DNA from: Mycobacterium sp.
Lineage (GTDB): Bacteria > Actinomycetota > Actinomycetes > Mycobacteriales > Mycobacteriaceae
DNA length: 64,000 bases
Assembly (NCBI GenBank): GCA_016197405.1
Contig: JACPVR010000022.1
Coordinates: forward strand, 217,455 to 281,454
Direction of reading: 5' to 3'
The notes below the pieces were generated by a model, which saw only the letters and a list, made by a program, of their open reading frames with translations, was not told the DNA's origin and ran no database searches. How positions within the stretch are numbered: the first letter of the stretch is position 1; each line of letters starts with the position of its first letter. The position numbers and the translations under genes were made by a program. This document shows positions 8,840-18,024 of the stretch, in pieces.

Positions 8840-9591
8840 ACGGACGCGTCCACGGGCGCTTTCATCGCCAGCTCACCCGCACGCCAGCGAACAGCCACGG
8901 CCGAGGTGGCACCGACGATCAACGCGATGAAGACCATCGATGCGATACCGGCCAGGTACTGGGCAGGTTTCGACGGCGACGAGTACAGCGAGACGTACAT
9001 GAAGACGCACGACGACGCGAATACCGCGGGCAACGCGAAAAGTGGCACGACGCCGATCAGGATTCGCCGCTTGCCTTTCAGCATCGTGCCCAGCAGGTAG
9101 ATCAAGGCGCCACACACGACGGGTACGCCGGCCATGCCCGGCGCCACCCCGAGGTACTTCAGCGGTGGCTCACCGTAGTAGATCCACGCTTTCGTGATGT
9201 TTCCGAACGTCTCGACGACAACCACCGAGGCGAATGACGCCAGGGAGATGAGGTGGATCGTCCGCCGCGACGCTCCACGGGCCATCAGTTCGGAGACCCA
9301 GAACGAAATCCCGGCTACCCACGGCACATACCCGACGACGAGAAACAACGGGATCCTGCGGTCGAATGCCACGAACGCCACCAACGAGTTCTCGGCATAG
9401 ACGAATTTTCCGAGCAGGTCGTAGATGGGCTCGTTGATTGCGCAGATCAGCGCACCGACGCACAAAGCGATCGGGGCGATATCCCGACGCCGGATGCTCA
9501 CCGCGATCATGAGAAGCGTCGTCGCGACGGCCAATCCGCCAAAGATGAACAGCCACCACGTCGTATCGATACTGGATGTCGGTCCGGTCAT
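8836..9591 (-). CDS. AveC-like multi-spanning membrane protein (short form, copy 1)
   Basis: This is a 251-residue integral membrane protein with about seven hydrophobic segments. It carries the family motif EPIYD in the second or third segment and YYGEPPLKYLG in the loop before the fifth. It is the most divergent of the nine paralogues in this window, because the usual WW after the YYG loop is replaced. The family resembles AveC, the spiroketal-forming membrane protein of avermectin synthesis. The reaction here is unknown. It is last in a minus-strand series and lies 54 bp downstream of the long AveC-like gene. Confidence 0.7.
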   Translation of the reverse strand: MTGPTSSIDTTWWLFIFGGLAVATTLLMIAVSIRRRDIAPIALCVGALICAINEPIYDLLGKFVYAENSLVAFVAFDRRIPLFLVVGYVPWVAGISFWVSELMARGASRRTIHLISLASFASVVVVETFGNITKAWIYYGEPPLKYLGVAPGMAGVPVVCGALIYLLGTMLKGKRRILIGVVPLFALPAVFASSCVFMYVSLYSSPSKPAQYLAGIASMVFIALIVGATSAVAVRWRAGELAMKAPVDASV

Positions 9592-9645
9592 AGGACTCAG
9601 CGCCTTTCGCGCAGCAAGGTCCGCAGCCTCAGTGGGCCACGTGAC

Positions 9646-10617
9646 TCAGGGCGTGGGAAAATACGACGGCAGCGGGACAGCCGGAATGTCGCGCATCATC
9701 GCAAACAGGTTGAAGGGCAGGAAGTAGAGGCCGATGTAGGTGACTTCGGCGAAGGCGAAGATGGCGAGGAATCGGATGGCGCTCTGCGCTTTCGGCGACC
9801 CGGTCAATCCTTCGACGCCACGCTCCACGAAGGAGAGCCCGTCGAAACGCGAGGATCGGCGAAGAGCAGTCAGGACCGTCCAGATCGCGCTGAACAGGAA
9901 TGGGTTGTACACCGGCCAGGCGCCGAGACCGCTGTCCCACAAGGTGAGCCCCTGGTAGGGCAGGATGTTGACGATCGCGCCGATCTGCAGGAAAACCAAT
10001 TCGGAGGCGGCGGCGATCACGGCGTTGGTGAAAAAAACCACCGCGTACTGACGTATCCACCCCCAGTTCGGGTACCGCTTCTCCAGGCTCTCGATCACGG
10101 CGCATCCGGCCTTCGCGGCCAGGAAGAAACCCCACGCGTAGGCACTGAGAACCCAGGCGATCGGCACCACCCACAGTTCGGGGTGCGGACTCTGCCAGCC
10201 CGGAATATAGCCGCCCCACGATCCGACGTTGAGGTGAAATGCATTGTATTGGAATGCGAAACGCGCGTAGTTGTCGAGCGGTTCCCAGAAGTTGAGCAAC
10301 ACCGCGGCGAGCAGGAACAGACCGTCGAACCCGAGTCTCTGGCGGCGCACCAGTGGCCGGATGACGACCAACCACAGCAGTGCGACGAAAACGCCGACCT
10401 GTCCCCACTCGACCACGTGCATCATCACGCGTTTTGCGGTGGGCATGGTGTCGACACCGGGATCGACAGCGTGGATTCCGTCCGCGGCCCACAGGCTCAA
10501 CGCGATGACGATGTACATCACCGACACCGCGCCAAGGGCGGCCCAAAAGACCACCGGCGCAGTGAATCTGCGCCGCTTCTGATCCCCGGTCAGTGTGCTG
10601 CGAGCGGCGATCGCCAT
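9646..10617 (-). CDS. AveC-like multi-spanning membrane protein (long form, copy 2)
   Basis: This 323-residue membrane protein matches the long class of AveC-family spirocyclase-like proteins: an N-terminal segment, then LLNFWEPLDNY and FQYNAFHLNVGSW, PGWQSPHPELWVVPIAW and a C-terminal LYFLPFNLFAMMRDIP. It shares about half its residues by eye with the other long copy at 56633. Its start overlaps the end of the upstream short copy by 28 bp, so they are co-translated. The short-long pairing is repeated at 55760-57601, which suggests that the two proteins work together. No catalytic residue assignment is possible from sequence alone. Confidence 0.75.
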   Translation of the reverse strand: MAIAARSTLTGDQKRRRFTAPVVFWAALGAVSVMYIVIALSLWAADGIHAVDPGVDTMPTAKRVMMHVVEWGQVGVFVALLWLVVIRPLVRRQRLGFDGLFLLAAVLLNFWEPLDNYARFAFQYNAFHLNVGSWGGYIPGWQSPHPELWVVPIAWVLSAYAWGFFLAAKAGCAVIESLEKRYPNWGWIRQYAVVFFTNAVIAAASELVFLQIGAIVNILPYQGLTLWDSGLGAWPVYNPFLFSAIWTVLTALRRSSRFDGLSFVERGVEGLTGSPKAQSAIRFLAIFAFAEVTYIGLYFLPFNLFAMMRDIPAVPLPSYFPTP

Positions 10618-11432
10618 CGACCTTCACCTCCATCGACGCGGGATCCGGGCAGCAACTTGGCACGCAGCTCGGTTGCGACGAAGGCGGTCAGGCCGAGCGA
10701 CATGGCGATGGCGTACGCCGCTGCGACGTAGCCGGCCCATTGCGGCGCATCGGAATGCAGTGCCAACCACACCGGCCAGGCACACGCGGCATGCGTGGTT
10801 CCGAACGCCGTCGCCGGCGTCACCAAGAACACCGCGCGACGCCAACCGGTCATCCGGTCCTCCAAGGTGAGTACCAGCCAGACCCCGACAACTGCCGCAG
10901 CCGCGTTGACGAAGGCCCACCACAGCGGGAAGCCCCAGAATTTCAATGGCGAGAAGTCGTAGTACAGACCAACTCCCAGCACGCTTACGCCCAGATACTC
11001 GACGAACAGATCCATCACGAACACTGCTGCGAACACCTTGTAGATCGACGTACCCTTGCCGACCATTCGCGACGCGATATACACAGCGCCACCCCAGAAC
11101 AGGGAATAACCCATCAGAAGGAATGCCGGCTGCGGGACGCCCATCCCGACGTAGACCACCCAGGGATTGTCATGGGCGTACCACACCTTGCCCAGGGTAT
11201 CGACCGCCGGCTCCAGACCCATGGAAATGAGCCCGCCGACGAGCATCACCAGCGGCAGCACGTCACGCTGGCGCACCACATAGACCAGGCACCAGATCAC
11301 GGCGACCGCGAACGCCGCGCCGACGACCACGGTGTACGCCCACGCCGAGCTCGAGGCTGCGACCCACTCGGGACGACCGCCCAACGCGACCACCGACACA
11401 CCTGCCGGGCCACCCATGTCAACTCCAATCAT
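10590..11432 (-). CDS. AveC-like multi-spanning membrane protein (short form, copy 3)
   Basis: This is a 280-residue protein with about seven membrane segments. Family motifs are EPAVDTLGKVWY near residue 75 and the loop YYDFSPLKFWGFPLWW before an Asn-containing helix. It sits directly downstream of the DUF2236/MpaB-like oxygenase (30-bp gap) and overlaps the long AveC-like gene by 28 bp, forming an oxygenase-short-long unit. The start at 11432 is an ATG; MGGPAG five codons later is an alternative. Confidence 0.72.
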   Translation of the reverse strand: MIGVDMGGPAGVSVVALGGRPEWVAASSSAWAYTVVVGAAFAVAVIWCLVYVVRQRDVLPLVMLVGGLISMGLEPAVDTLGKVWYAHDNPWVVYVGMGVPQPAFLLMGYSLFWGGAVYIASRMVGKGTSIYKVFAAVFVMDLFVEYLGVSVLGVGLYYDFSPLKFWGFPLWWAFVNAAAAVVGVWLVLTLEDRMTGWRRAVFLVTPATAFGTTHAACAWPVWLALHSDAPQWAGYVAAAYAIAMSLGLTAFVATELRAKLLPGSRVDGGEGRWRSPLAAH

Positions 11433-11462
11433 CCTTACTCTCCAGTCTGTTTCGATCTGCGT

Positions 11463-12491
11463 TCAACGCAACGGATTGCCGTGCGTACTGAGCCCGGCCT
11501 CCCGGTAGCTGCACCCGTAGGGCGGTGGCAGCCTCGCCTCCTGCCAGGCGCTAAACCGCGAAGACGACAGCTGGCTGCCGACACGTCGACACGCAGAACG
11601 CCAGCGCGGCGATTCGCGAAGACCACGTGGAATGCCGCGCCACAGGACCGGGGCGACGCGCCAGCTCAACGCGGCGAATACCCGATCCCGGCGGCTACCG
11701 GGCAGATCGGGATACTGGGCACGGACCGTGGGTGGAAGCCGGTAGACGATGAGACTCAGGATCCGCTTGGTGATCAGTCTGCGTACCGGGCCACCTGGTA
11801 TCACACCGTTGAGAAGTCCCGCACGCGAACGATATTCCTCACTCACGTCCATGACTGCTGACGAGGCGTACCGGTCGAAGTAGTCCTCGAAAGCCGACCA
11901 GCTCACCGGCAGCAGCGCGTCATCGATGCCGAAAAGTAGCGCAAAGCGCCGACATTCGGCGTAGTAGCGATTGTGCTCCAGCCTGGTCAGCGGACCTTCC
12001 AGGGCTTCGTAGTACTCCTTGAGCGGACGGATGATGGTCGCCCAGACCCAGATGAGGAGGTCTTGCTCGTTTGCCTGGTAGGGCTGGCCGGCGCGATACC
12101 CGCCGATGTCCTCGGGCAGCGTGCCGTTCACTTTGCTGTGATAGCCGAATATGCGGCGGGCGGTCAGGAGGGCGGCGTCCAGGTCGCCGCAGAACCAGTC
12201 GTAGAAGGCATCGGCGCTGCGGTGAAAGCGGGGCAGGAAGTCAGTCGCGGACTGCGAGCCCATGGTGCCGAAGGCGATGAACGGATGCGGGGCCTCGAGC
12301 AGACCGGCTTCCATCAACATCATGGGTAAGACGGGGGCAGGCCGAATCATCCGCCACATCATCGAGTCGGATCCGAATACGCCGCCCTCGGCGCTGGACG
12401 CTGTTTCGCGTAGGTAGGCATGGGCCCTATCGAGGTTGGAACGCTGCACCACGGGTTCCGGTTTGCCCAGCTGAGAGGCAGTTATTGCCAT
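11463..12491 (-). CDS. DUF2236 (MpaB/Lcp-like) oxygenase
   Basis: This 342-residue protein belongs to DUF2236, the family of the latex-clearing protein Lcp and of MpaB, the oxygenase that cleaves the farnesyl side chain in mycophenolic acid synthesis. Visible family features are MWRMIRPAPVLPMMLMEAGL, the RTxxR-type motif (here LLTARRIFGYHSKVNGTLPEDIGG with a conserved His) and LLIWVWATI. These proteins are haem-dependent, but I cannot verify haem ligands here. It starts the minus-strand unit with two AveC-like genes. A palindrome between it and the divergent TetR probably controls it. Confidence 0.82.
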   Translation of the reverse strand: MAITASQLGKPEPVVQRSNLDRAHAYLRETASSAEGGVFGSDSMMWRMIRPAPVLPMMLMEAGLLEAPHPFIAFGTMGSQSATDFLPRFHRSADAFYDWFCGDLDAALLTARRIFGYHSKVNGTLPEDIGGYRAGQPYQANEQDLLIWVWATIIRPLKEYYEALEGPLTRLEHNRYYAECRRFALLFGIDDALLPVSWSAFEDYFDRYASSAVMDVSEEYRSRAGLLNGVIPGGPVRRLITKRILSLIVYRLPPTVRAQYPDLPGSRRDRVFAALSWRVAPVLWRGIPRGLRESPRWRSACRRVGSQLSSSRFSAWQEARLPPPYGCSYREAGLSTHGNPLR

Positions 12492-12498
12492 CCCATGA

Positions 12499-12518
12499 AG
12501 ATAATGTGAGCATTAACT
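12499..12518. promoter_or_regulatory. Putative TetR operator between the DUF2236 gene and its TetR
   Basis: AGATAATG and CATTAACT form 8-bp arms (one mismatch) around TGAG in the 28-bp gap between divergent starts at 12491 and 12520. The position fits control of both genes by the TetR. Confidence 0.6.
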
Positions 12519-12519
12519 C

Positions 12520-13164
12520 ATGTCTACTCGCGTTTGTGAAGACGGTCACAACCCGCCCAAACGCGCCGTTCGACGTCCCACCCAGGCGCGATCACGCGCC
12601 ACGGTCGACGCGATCCTGCGCGGCGCGGCAGAAGTACTCACATCCCGCGGCTATTCGGCGACCACGACCAATCACATCGCCGACGCCGCGGGTGTGAGCA
12701 TCGGATCCGTCTACCAGTACTTCGCCGACAAGGACGACGTCGTGAAAGCTGTCGCGACGATGTTTGCCCGCGACGCACTGGAATTCTCCGGTGAGCACAT
12801 CCACGACGGGGACGACGAACTGACACAACTCCGGGCGTGGCTTGACGCCGTCATAACCCGTGCGTCCCAGGACGAAGCCCTGATTCACGTCCTCTTTCGG
12901 GAGGTGCCCTTCATCTGGACCATTCCGGGTGTGCTTGAGGCCATGGACGATTCACTCGATGTGATCGAACGTCTGGCTCCGCTCAACCGTGTCGACGAGG
13001 CGCGCAGGCGGGATCGGGCTTTCGTGATCTTCAAGTCCATGCTGGCGGTCATCGTCGATGTCGCCGCCGATCCGCTTCTTCGATCACGCCGGGATGGCAT
13101 CGTCGACGAGCTGACCCTGATGATCGAGTGTTATCTGATGTCCACCCGACAACAGCCCGAGTGA
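12520..13164 (+). CDS. TetR family regulator divergent from the DUF2236 oxygenase
   Basis: This is a 214-residue TetR. The N-terminal DNA-binding domain spans residues 20-70, with ATTTNHIADAAGVSIGSVYQYFADKDD split around the recognition helix. The C-terminal domain is all helical, with no recognised ligand motif. Only 28 bp separate it from the divergent oxygenase gene, and that gap contains a palindrome. Local autoregulation and control of the oxygenase-AveC unit is the simplest reading. It converges with the carotenoid oxygenase gene. Confidence 0.88.
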   Translation: MSTRVCEDGHNPPKRAVRRPTQARSRATVDAILRGAAEVLTSRGYSATTTNHIADAAGVSIGSVYQYFADKDDVVKAVATMFARDALEFSGEHIHDGDDELTQLRAWLDAVITRASQDEALIHVLFREVPFIWTIPGVLEAMDDSLDVIERLAPLNRVDEARRRDRAFVIFKSMLAVIVDVAADPLLRSRRDGIVDELTLMIECYLMSTRQQPE

Positions 13165-13185
13165 ATCAACTGCCTCACGTCGGCT

Positions 13186-14658
13186 TCACACATCCATCCA
13201 GTGCCCGTGGGGCGTCCACCCGATCTGGAACGGCAGCTCGACCGTGGCGACCGGACCCGCGGCGATGTCCTCGGTATCGAAGATCATGAACTCCGAAAGG
13301 TGTTCGACAAAGCGCGATATCGGGACAATGAGATATCCGTCGGCCTCCGCGGCGTCTGGTGTCCGCGGGGCGAAAGTCGGTTCGAAGACCGATATCGGTG
13401 TGTCGCGCTCGATGGTGTACGAATCTTCCGTGCCGGTACGCACGTTGCGGCGAACGACCGTGCGCAGGGACCACATCTCGGGGCCCGCCATCAGGAATCC
13501 CCACTCGTAGGGCTTGCCGTAGAAGCGTTCGTCGACCTTCGGGAACTCGACCGCACGGTCGTCGACTCGCTCGGATCTGACTGTGCCGGCGCTGAGATCG
13601 ATTGTCCAACGACCCATTTGCGTCGTTGACATGGGCACATAGTCGGCCCCGATCGGATTGGACTGTTCGGTCGGAAAAGGCGGTGTGTCATAGATCGGCG
13701 CATCCAGGATGATCGAACCATCTCGCTCGTTCGCCGACATGGTGTGCAGAACGTACTCGGCCTCGACGTCGACCGTCACCCAACGGATCTGCGCATCGAG
13801 GTCGTCTCGCGGAATGATCGCAAGCTTGATGGGCAGGTCGGGTTCCCATCCGAAGAAGGCCTTGCCCTGCTCGATGCGATCCAACCCGACTATCAGCGGC
13901 TGAAACGGCAGGATCACATAGTTCTCGGTCAACCACATGTCATGCGTCAACGCCGCATACGGAGCGTCGTCGAGAGGCCGGCTGCGTACGGTCCCGTCGG
14001 GTTTCACCCAGTGCAACGTTGTGTAGGGCTGGTTATCCGTGTATGCCCAACCGAACAGCTCACCGGTGTCGGGATCCCACTTCGGGTGGGCGGTGAACGC
14101 AGCGTCGCCGAAGCACGCCGGTGCCTGCAGTCCGGCACTCAGTTGCGTCGACCATGGCACGACGCCGCGGGTTTGGAGAGTGATCGGATCGAGTTCGATC
14201 GGAGGAGATCCCTGCTCGCCCAGGGCAAGCAGCTGCCCCGCGAACGGAACCACGTTGATGTTGTTGACTCCCTGGGGTACTCCGTGCGTCAGCTCGTTGC
14301 GAATGACCTCTCCCCACCCGAACGCCCGCCAGTCGCCGAAATCGCCGTCAGTCCAATCGAAGAGCGCTCGCCCGGCGCGCTCTTCAGCGATGTATTTGGG
14401 CGTCCGGACCCAGCGGTTGCGAAAGTCGACACGACCTTCCCGGAATGTCAGCGCCTGCACCATGCCGTCGAGCGTGAACGGTCCCACGAGCCCTTGCCTG
14501 CTGGGCCGCTTCCACGTGCCGCCACATCGGTAGAAGCCACCGTTGAGCGACTCCGGCACTTCTCCACGGGTGACGATGCAGTCGTCGACTGTCGCCTCGA
14601 ACCGCATTGGCGTCAGCGGTCCCATCAGCCACATCTTCTCGGGGTACGGCGGTGCCAT
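13186..14658 (-). CDS. Carotenoid-cleavage-type (RPE65 family) oxygenase
   Basis: This 490-residue protein is a carotenoid oxygenase family member: a seven-bladed propeller non-haem iron enzyme that cleaves or isomerises conjugated polyenes. The four expected iron-binding histidines are visible: His191 (AHPKWDP), His239 (LTHDMWLTENY), His305 (EYVLHTMSANERDG) and His484 (GWTPHGHWMDV). The N-terminal block LNGGFYRCGG and the strong GGAGGAG ribosome site at the ATG support the start. It follows the molybdopterin oxidoreductase by about 38 bp on the same strand. The substrate may be a carotenoid, an apocarotenoid or a stilbene-like compound. Confidence 0.9.
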   Translation of the reverse strand: MAPPYPEKMWLMGPLTPMRFEATVDDCIVTRGEVPESLNGGFYRCGGTWKRPSRQGLVGPFTLDGMVQALTFREGRVDFRNRWVRTPKYIAEERAGRALFDWTDGDFGDWRAFGWGEVIRNELTHGVPQGVNNINVVPFAGQLLALGEQGSPPIELDPITLQTRGVVPWSTQLSAGLQAPACFGDAAFTAHPKWDPDTGELFGWAYTDNQPYTTLHWVKPDGTVRSRPLDDAPYAALTHDMWLTENYVILPFQPLIVGLDRIEQGKAFFGWEPDLPIKLAIIPRDDLDAQIRWVTVDVEAEYVLHTMSANERDGSIILDAPIYDTPPFPTEQSNPIGADYVPMSTTQMGRWTIDLSAGTVRSERVDDRAVEFPKVDERFYGKPYEWGFLMAGPEMWSLRTVVRRNVRTGTEDSYTIERDTPISVFEPTFAPRTPDAAEADGYLIVPISRFVEHLSEFMIFDTEDIAAGPVATVELPFQIGWTPHGHWMDV

Positions 14659-14696
14659 TCTTACTCCTCCGGGGTGTCACGGTCGATGCGAGGTGT

Positions 14697-16895
14697 TCAG
14701 CTGTCGGTCGCGGGCTCGATCCTCACCGGCACCGAATTCATTGCCGCATTGCCGGATAGCACGTCGTAGAGGGCCGGGTCGTTGATGTCGTTGACGCTCG
14801 CCCCGGCCTTGGTGGCCGCCAGTCGCCAACCGACACCGGGCCTGTCGTGTCCGAACCCGTGCGGGATGGACACCACACCGGGACGCATCGCGTCGGTGAT
14901 CTGTAGGGGGACGTCGATCGATCCGATCTGCGAGCTGACACGCACCACCGCGCCGTCGCGGAGTCCGCGCTGCGCGGCATCGTCGGGGTGCAGCATCGCG
15001 GTGCAGCGGTCGGAACCCTTCATGAGCCTCGGCGAGTTGTGCATCCATGAATTGCAGCCACGCAGTTGACGACGACCGATCAGCGTCAGATCGAAACCGT
15101 TCTCCCCTGCCGCCGCATCCTCGTCGGCCCGCTTGGTCAGCTGTGCCACCTCTGCCAGTAGAAGTGGGGCAGCCAGATTGATGCGGCGGTCCTTCGTGCC
15201 CAATGCGCCCGGAAGGCACGGCTCCAACGCCCCGAGGTCGATTCCGTGGGGTGCCGCTTTGATGCGCGCCAGGGTCAAACCGCGCTTGCGTCCGGCCCGC
15301 AGAATGCCGCGCGGACTGGTCGCAATGATGAACCCCACCAGTCGCTGCGGGGACATGCGACCCATGGTGTGGGCGATCAACCGTCCCCGCACACCACGCC
15401 CGAGCCGGCGGGTGAGGGTGTTCAGGATTTCCCAGTCTTCGAGTTCTCCTGCGCTTTTCGGCACCGCAGCCGGGCTGTAGCGGATGTGATTGCGCACCGA
15501 CATGGCGGCGAAGACCAAGTCGAGGTCATCGCGTTCCAGGGCGGAGACCGGCGGCAGGATCACGTGCGCATGCCGTGACGTCTCGTTGACGTACATGTCG
15601 ATGGCGACCATGAAGTCCAGCCGATCCAGGGCGGCATCGAGCTGTCTTCCACCGGGCGCCGAGAGCACCGGGTTGCCGGCATGCACGATCAGGGCACGCA
15701 CCCGGCCAGAGTCGATCTGTCGAGGAAGGGTCGCCACCGGGAATTCGCAGTTGACAATCGGCTGACCGGAAATAGGGTCACGCTCAGCGTGATTCAGCCC
15801 GATCACGCCTCTACGCGTACCCCATCGCCCGGCGAACGTGAGATCGACGGGCGGCTTGGCGAACATGAAGCCGCCTGGGGAGTCGAGCCGTCCGGTGACC
15901 ACGTTCAAGGCCAGGATGAGCCACTGGGTGATGCTGCCGGTACGGGTCTGACACACCCCGACGCGGCCGTACGCCACTGGTGCGTCGGCCGCCGCAAAAT
16001 CGCGGGCAAGCCGTCGGATCGCGTCGGCATCGACACCGGCGTGTAGCGCGGCGCGCGACGGCGGCCACTCTTGGGTGACGGTCCGCAACTCGTCGATGCC
16101 GTCGGTGAAGGACGCCAGTCGTCCCGGTGCGATCAACCCCTCGGTGAAGAGCACGTTCAGCATTGCGAGCAACAGAAACGGATCTCCGCCCGGTCGCACC
16201 CCGACGTGTTCGGACGCCACGTCGGCGGTCTCCGTGCGGCGAGGATCGACCACGACAACCGAGCCACCCCTGTCGATCACATCGCGCAGTCGGCGACGCA
16301 TCCCGGGAGCCGTCATGGCCGAACCGTTGGAGGCAGCGGGGTTCGCCCCGAACATCAGCATGTGGTCGGTGCGGTCCAGGTCGGGTACGGGGAACACGGC
16401 CGCGTTGCCCAGAACCTCGCCGTTGACGACCTGCTGCGGGCTCTGGTCGAGCGATGACGCCGAGCAGTTGCTGCGGCTGCCCAGTGCCGCGCGGAACGCG
16501 AAGAAGGAATAGAAGCTCCAGTTGTGCGCGCCAGGATTGCCCAGATACGTTCCCACCGCGTCATTTCCGTAGCGCTTCTGTACCGATCGAATCCCTGCCT
16601 CGACGTAGTCGAAGGCCTCGTCCCAGGTGATCGGCTCCCATCGGTCCCCGATCCGTCGGACCGGCTGGCGAAGCCGATCGGGGTCCTCGTAGAGATCGGC
16701 GAGCGCGGGTCCCTTCGGACAGATGTAGCCGCGGGAGAATTCGTCATCCTTGTCGCCGGCGATCCGGCCGATCGTCGTGCCGTGGACTTCGACGGTGATT
16801 CCGCAATGCGCCTCGCAGAGATTGCACGTGCGGTGGACTGTGACCGGAATCTTTGACCCGGCATCACTTGTCACATGCGCCAGTTCAATTTTCAC
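14697..16895 (-). CDS. Molybdopterin-dependent oxidoreductase (DMSO reductase superfamily)
   Basis: This 732-residue enzyme of the formate dehydrogenase/DMSO reductase superfamily has an N-terminal [4Fe-4S] motif, Cys24, Cys27, Cys31 and Cys59 (CNLCEAHC, then YICPKG). Molybdopterin-binding blocks MLMFGANPAASNGSA and VVVVDPRRTETADVA follow, and the C-terminal dinucleotide-binding domain contains GHDRPGVGWR. No twin-arginine leader is seen, so it is probably cytoplasmic. The GTG at 16895 has GGGGAG 5-6 bases upstream. It resembles M. tuberculosis Rv0197-type proteins of unknown substrate. The membrane genes upstream suggest a link to electron transport. Confidence 0.85.
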   Translation of the reverse strand: MKIELAHVTSDAGSKIPVTVHRTCNLCEAHCGITVEVHGTTIGRIAGDKDDEFSRGYICPKGPALADLYEDPDRLRQPVRRIGDRWEPITWDEAFDYVEAGIRSVQKRYGNDAVGTYLGNPGAHNWSFYSFFAFRAALGSRSNCSASSLDQSPQQVVNGEVLGNAAVFPVPDLDRTDHMLMFGANPAASNGSAMTAPGMRRRLRDVIDRGGSVVVVDPRRTETADVASEHVGVRPGGDPFLLLAMLNVLFTEGLIAPGRLASFTDGIDELRTVTQEWPPSRAALHAGVDADAIRRLARDFAAADAPVAYGRVGVCQTRTGSITQWLILALNVVTGRLDSPGGFMFAKPPVDLTFAGRWGTRRGVIGLNHAERDPISGQPIVNCEFPVATLPRQIDSGRVRALIVHAGNPVLSAPGGRQLDAALDRLDFMVAIDMYVNETSRHAHVILPPVSALERDDLDLVFAAMSVRNHIRYSPAAVPKSAGELEDWEILNTLTRRLGRGVRGRLIAHTMGRMSPQRLVGFIIATSPRGILRAGRKRGLTLARIKAAPHGIDLGALEPCLPGALGTKDRRINLAAPLLLAEVAQLTKRADEDAAAGENGFDLTLIGRRQLRGCNSWMHNSPRLMKGSDRCTAMLHPDDAAQRGLRDGAVVRVSSQIGSIDVPLQITDAMRPGVVSIPHGFGHDRPGVGWRLAATKAGASVNDINDPALYDVLSGNAAMNSVPVRIEPATDS

Positions 16896-16911
16896 TGATT
16901 CTCCCCTGCCG

Positions 16912-17688
16912 CTATGCGATGGACGTCGACGTTGCGCCGCTGCGATCGCCGGTCTCATACCGCGATGCACTGTCTTGGGACGTGATATCACTGCGGGAGA
17001 GTCGATTTGCGATGTGAAACTGGATGAGCATGATGGCGAACCAGGCAAAGAAGACCCCGGCGGCGACCCAGAAACCGATCACTCCGTTCCACGCGAATGG
17101 ACCACTCGTCACGAAAGGGATGAGCGAACCCGTCAGCGAGCCGAAAGCCATGAAGAGGCTGTACCAGGCAACCCAACGCGGGAAGACCGGCACAGATGAC
17201 TTCTCGCTGAAGATGGCCGCGGCGGTGACCACAGCCTGGAGCGCTCCGGGCTGCCAGAGTCCGGCCCAGGCCATCCACGCCACGTGGTTGAGCAGCTGGT
17301 AGGTGGAGTCGGGCATCTCGGGGCGCTGCAGGCCCACCAACAACATCGGACCGAAGACCATCATCAACGCCGCGGTGGCGATGGCTGCGCCCAATTGACA
17401 CATCGCCAACACGGGTCCCACACCCTCGACGCGACGGATCCGGTCGGCGACGGCAGCCCCGAAGGGGATGAACATGGTGCCGCCGACAATCAAGCAGATC
17501 ACGGCGAACCGCTTGAGGTCGACATTCTCGTGGAAGTAGGCGGCAGTCGTCGCGGCATCGTAGGGACCCGGCGGAGGGACGAAGCCGCCGAGCAGGAATC
17601 CGGCTCCCATCAGGGCAATGAGCGCCCACCCCGCGATGATGCCAACCCTGGTCGATCCCCGGGAAGGCTGCATAACCGAAGCCACCAT
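16912..17688 (-). CDS. Multi-spanning membrane protein of unknown function
   Basis: This 258-residue protein has about six or seven hydrophobic segments (GWALIALMGAGFLLGGFV, FAVICLIVGGTMFIPFGAAV and others). I do not recognise the family. The ATG at 17688 has a strong GGGAG site; an upstream ATG at 17742 overlaps the stop of the COX4-like gene as ATGA and would add 18 residues. It lies between the cytochrome-oxidase-like genes and the molybdopterin oxidoreductase in one apparent operon, so it may be a membrane anchor or a quinone-linked partner. Confidence 0.7.
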   Translation of the reverse strand: MVASVMQPSRGSTRVGIIAGWALIALMGAGFLLGGFVPPPGPYDAATTAAYFHENVDLKRFAVICLIVGGTMFIPFGAAVADRIRRVEGVGPVLAMCQLGAAIATAALMMVFGPMLLVGLQRPEMPDSTYQLLNHVAWMAWAGLWQPGALQAVVTAAAIFSEKSSVPVFPRWVAWYSLFMAFGSLTGSLIPFVTSGPFAWNGVIGFWVAAGVFFAWFAIMLIQFHIANRLSRSDITSQDSASRYETGDRSGATSTSIA

Positions 17689-17738
17689 TGTTGTCTCCCT
17701 ACTGATCTCATCACTGTTGGCGTTCACCGGTGGCACCG

Positions 17739-18023
17739 TCATGGCAGGACGTAGAGCCCGACGACCAGCAGGCAGGTCACGATGATCCAACAGTTCACGA
17801 TGGCGCCGAGCCATCGGGGCGCGTGCCGTACGTCCATGAAGTACGACGTCACAAGCCATACCTTGACGAAGGCGATCACCAGTACGACCGCCATCGCGGC
17901 GCGCGAAAAGCCAAGCAGGTGATCGATGCCGAGCACATAGGAGCCGAGCGTCAGGAGCAACAAGGCGCCCCCGACGTACAGCGCGGTGGCCGTCAGGTAT
18001 CGCGGTTGATCGTTGATGACCAT
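17739..18023 (-). CDS. Cytochrome c oxidase subunit IV-like membrane protein
   Basis: This 94-residue protein has three hydrophobic segments. The pattern AFVKVWLVTSYFMDVRHAPRW is typical of the prokaryotic COX4/NorF-like family that accompanies haem-copper oxidases. It is one base from the subunit III gene upstream and overlaps the possible start of the next membrane gene. No subunit I or II gene is present in the window. Confidence 0.75.
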   Translation of the reverse strand: MVINDQPRYLTATALYVGGALLLLTLGSYVLGIDHLLGFSRAAMAVVLVIAFVKVWLVTSYFMDVRHAPRWLGAIVNCWIIVTCLLVVGLYVLP

Positions 18024-18024
18024 C

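Noticed and set aside
9253..10731. 492-codon plus-strand frame across two AveC-like genes
   Set aside because: Highly charged Arg/Asp/His-rich composition without motif, opposite two clear membrane proteins.
10593..11861. 422-codon plus-strand frame opposite AveC-like copy 3 and the DUF2236 gene
   Set aside because: No recognisable domain; the minus-strand frames have family motifs and coupled starts.
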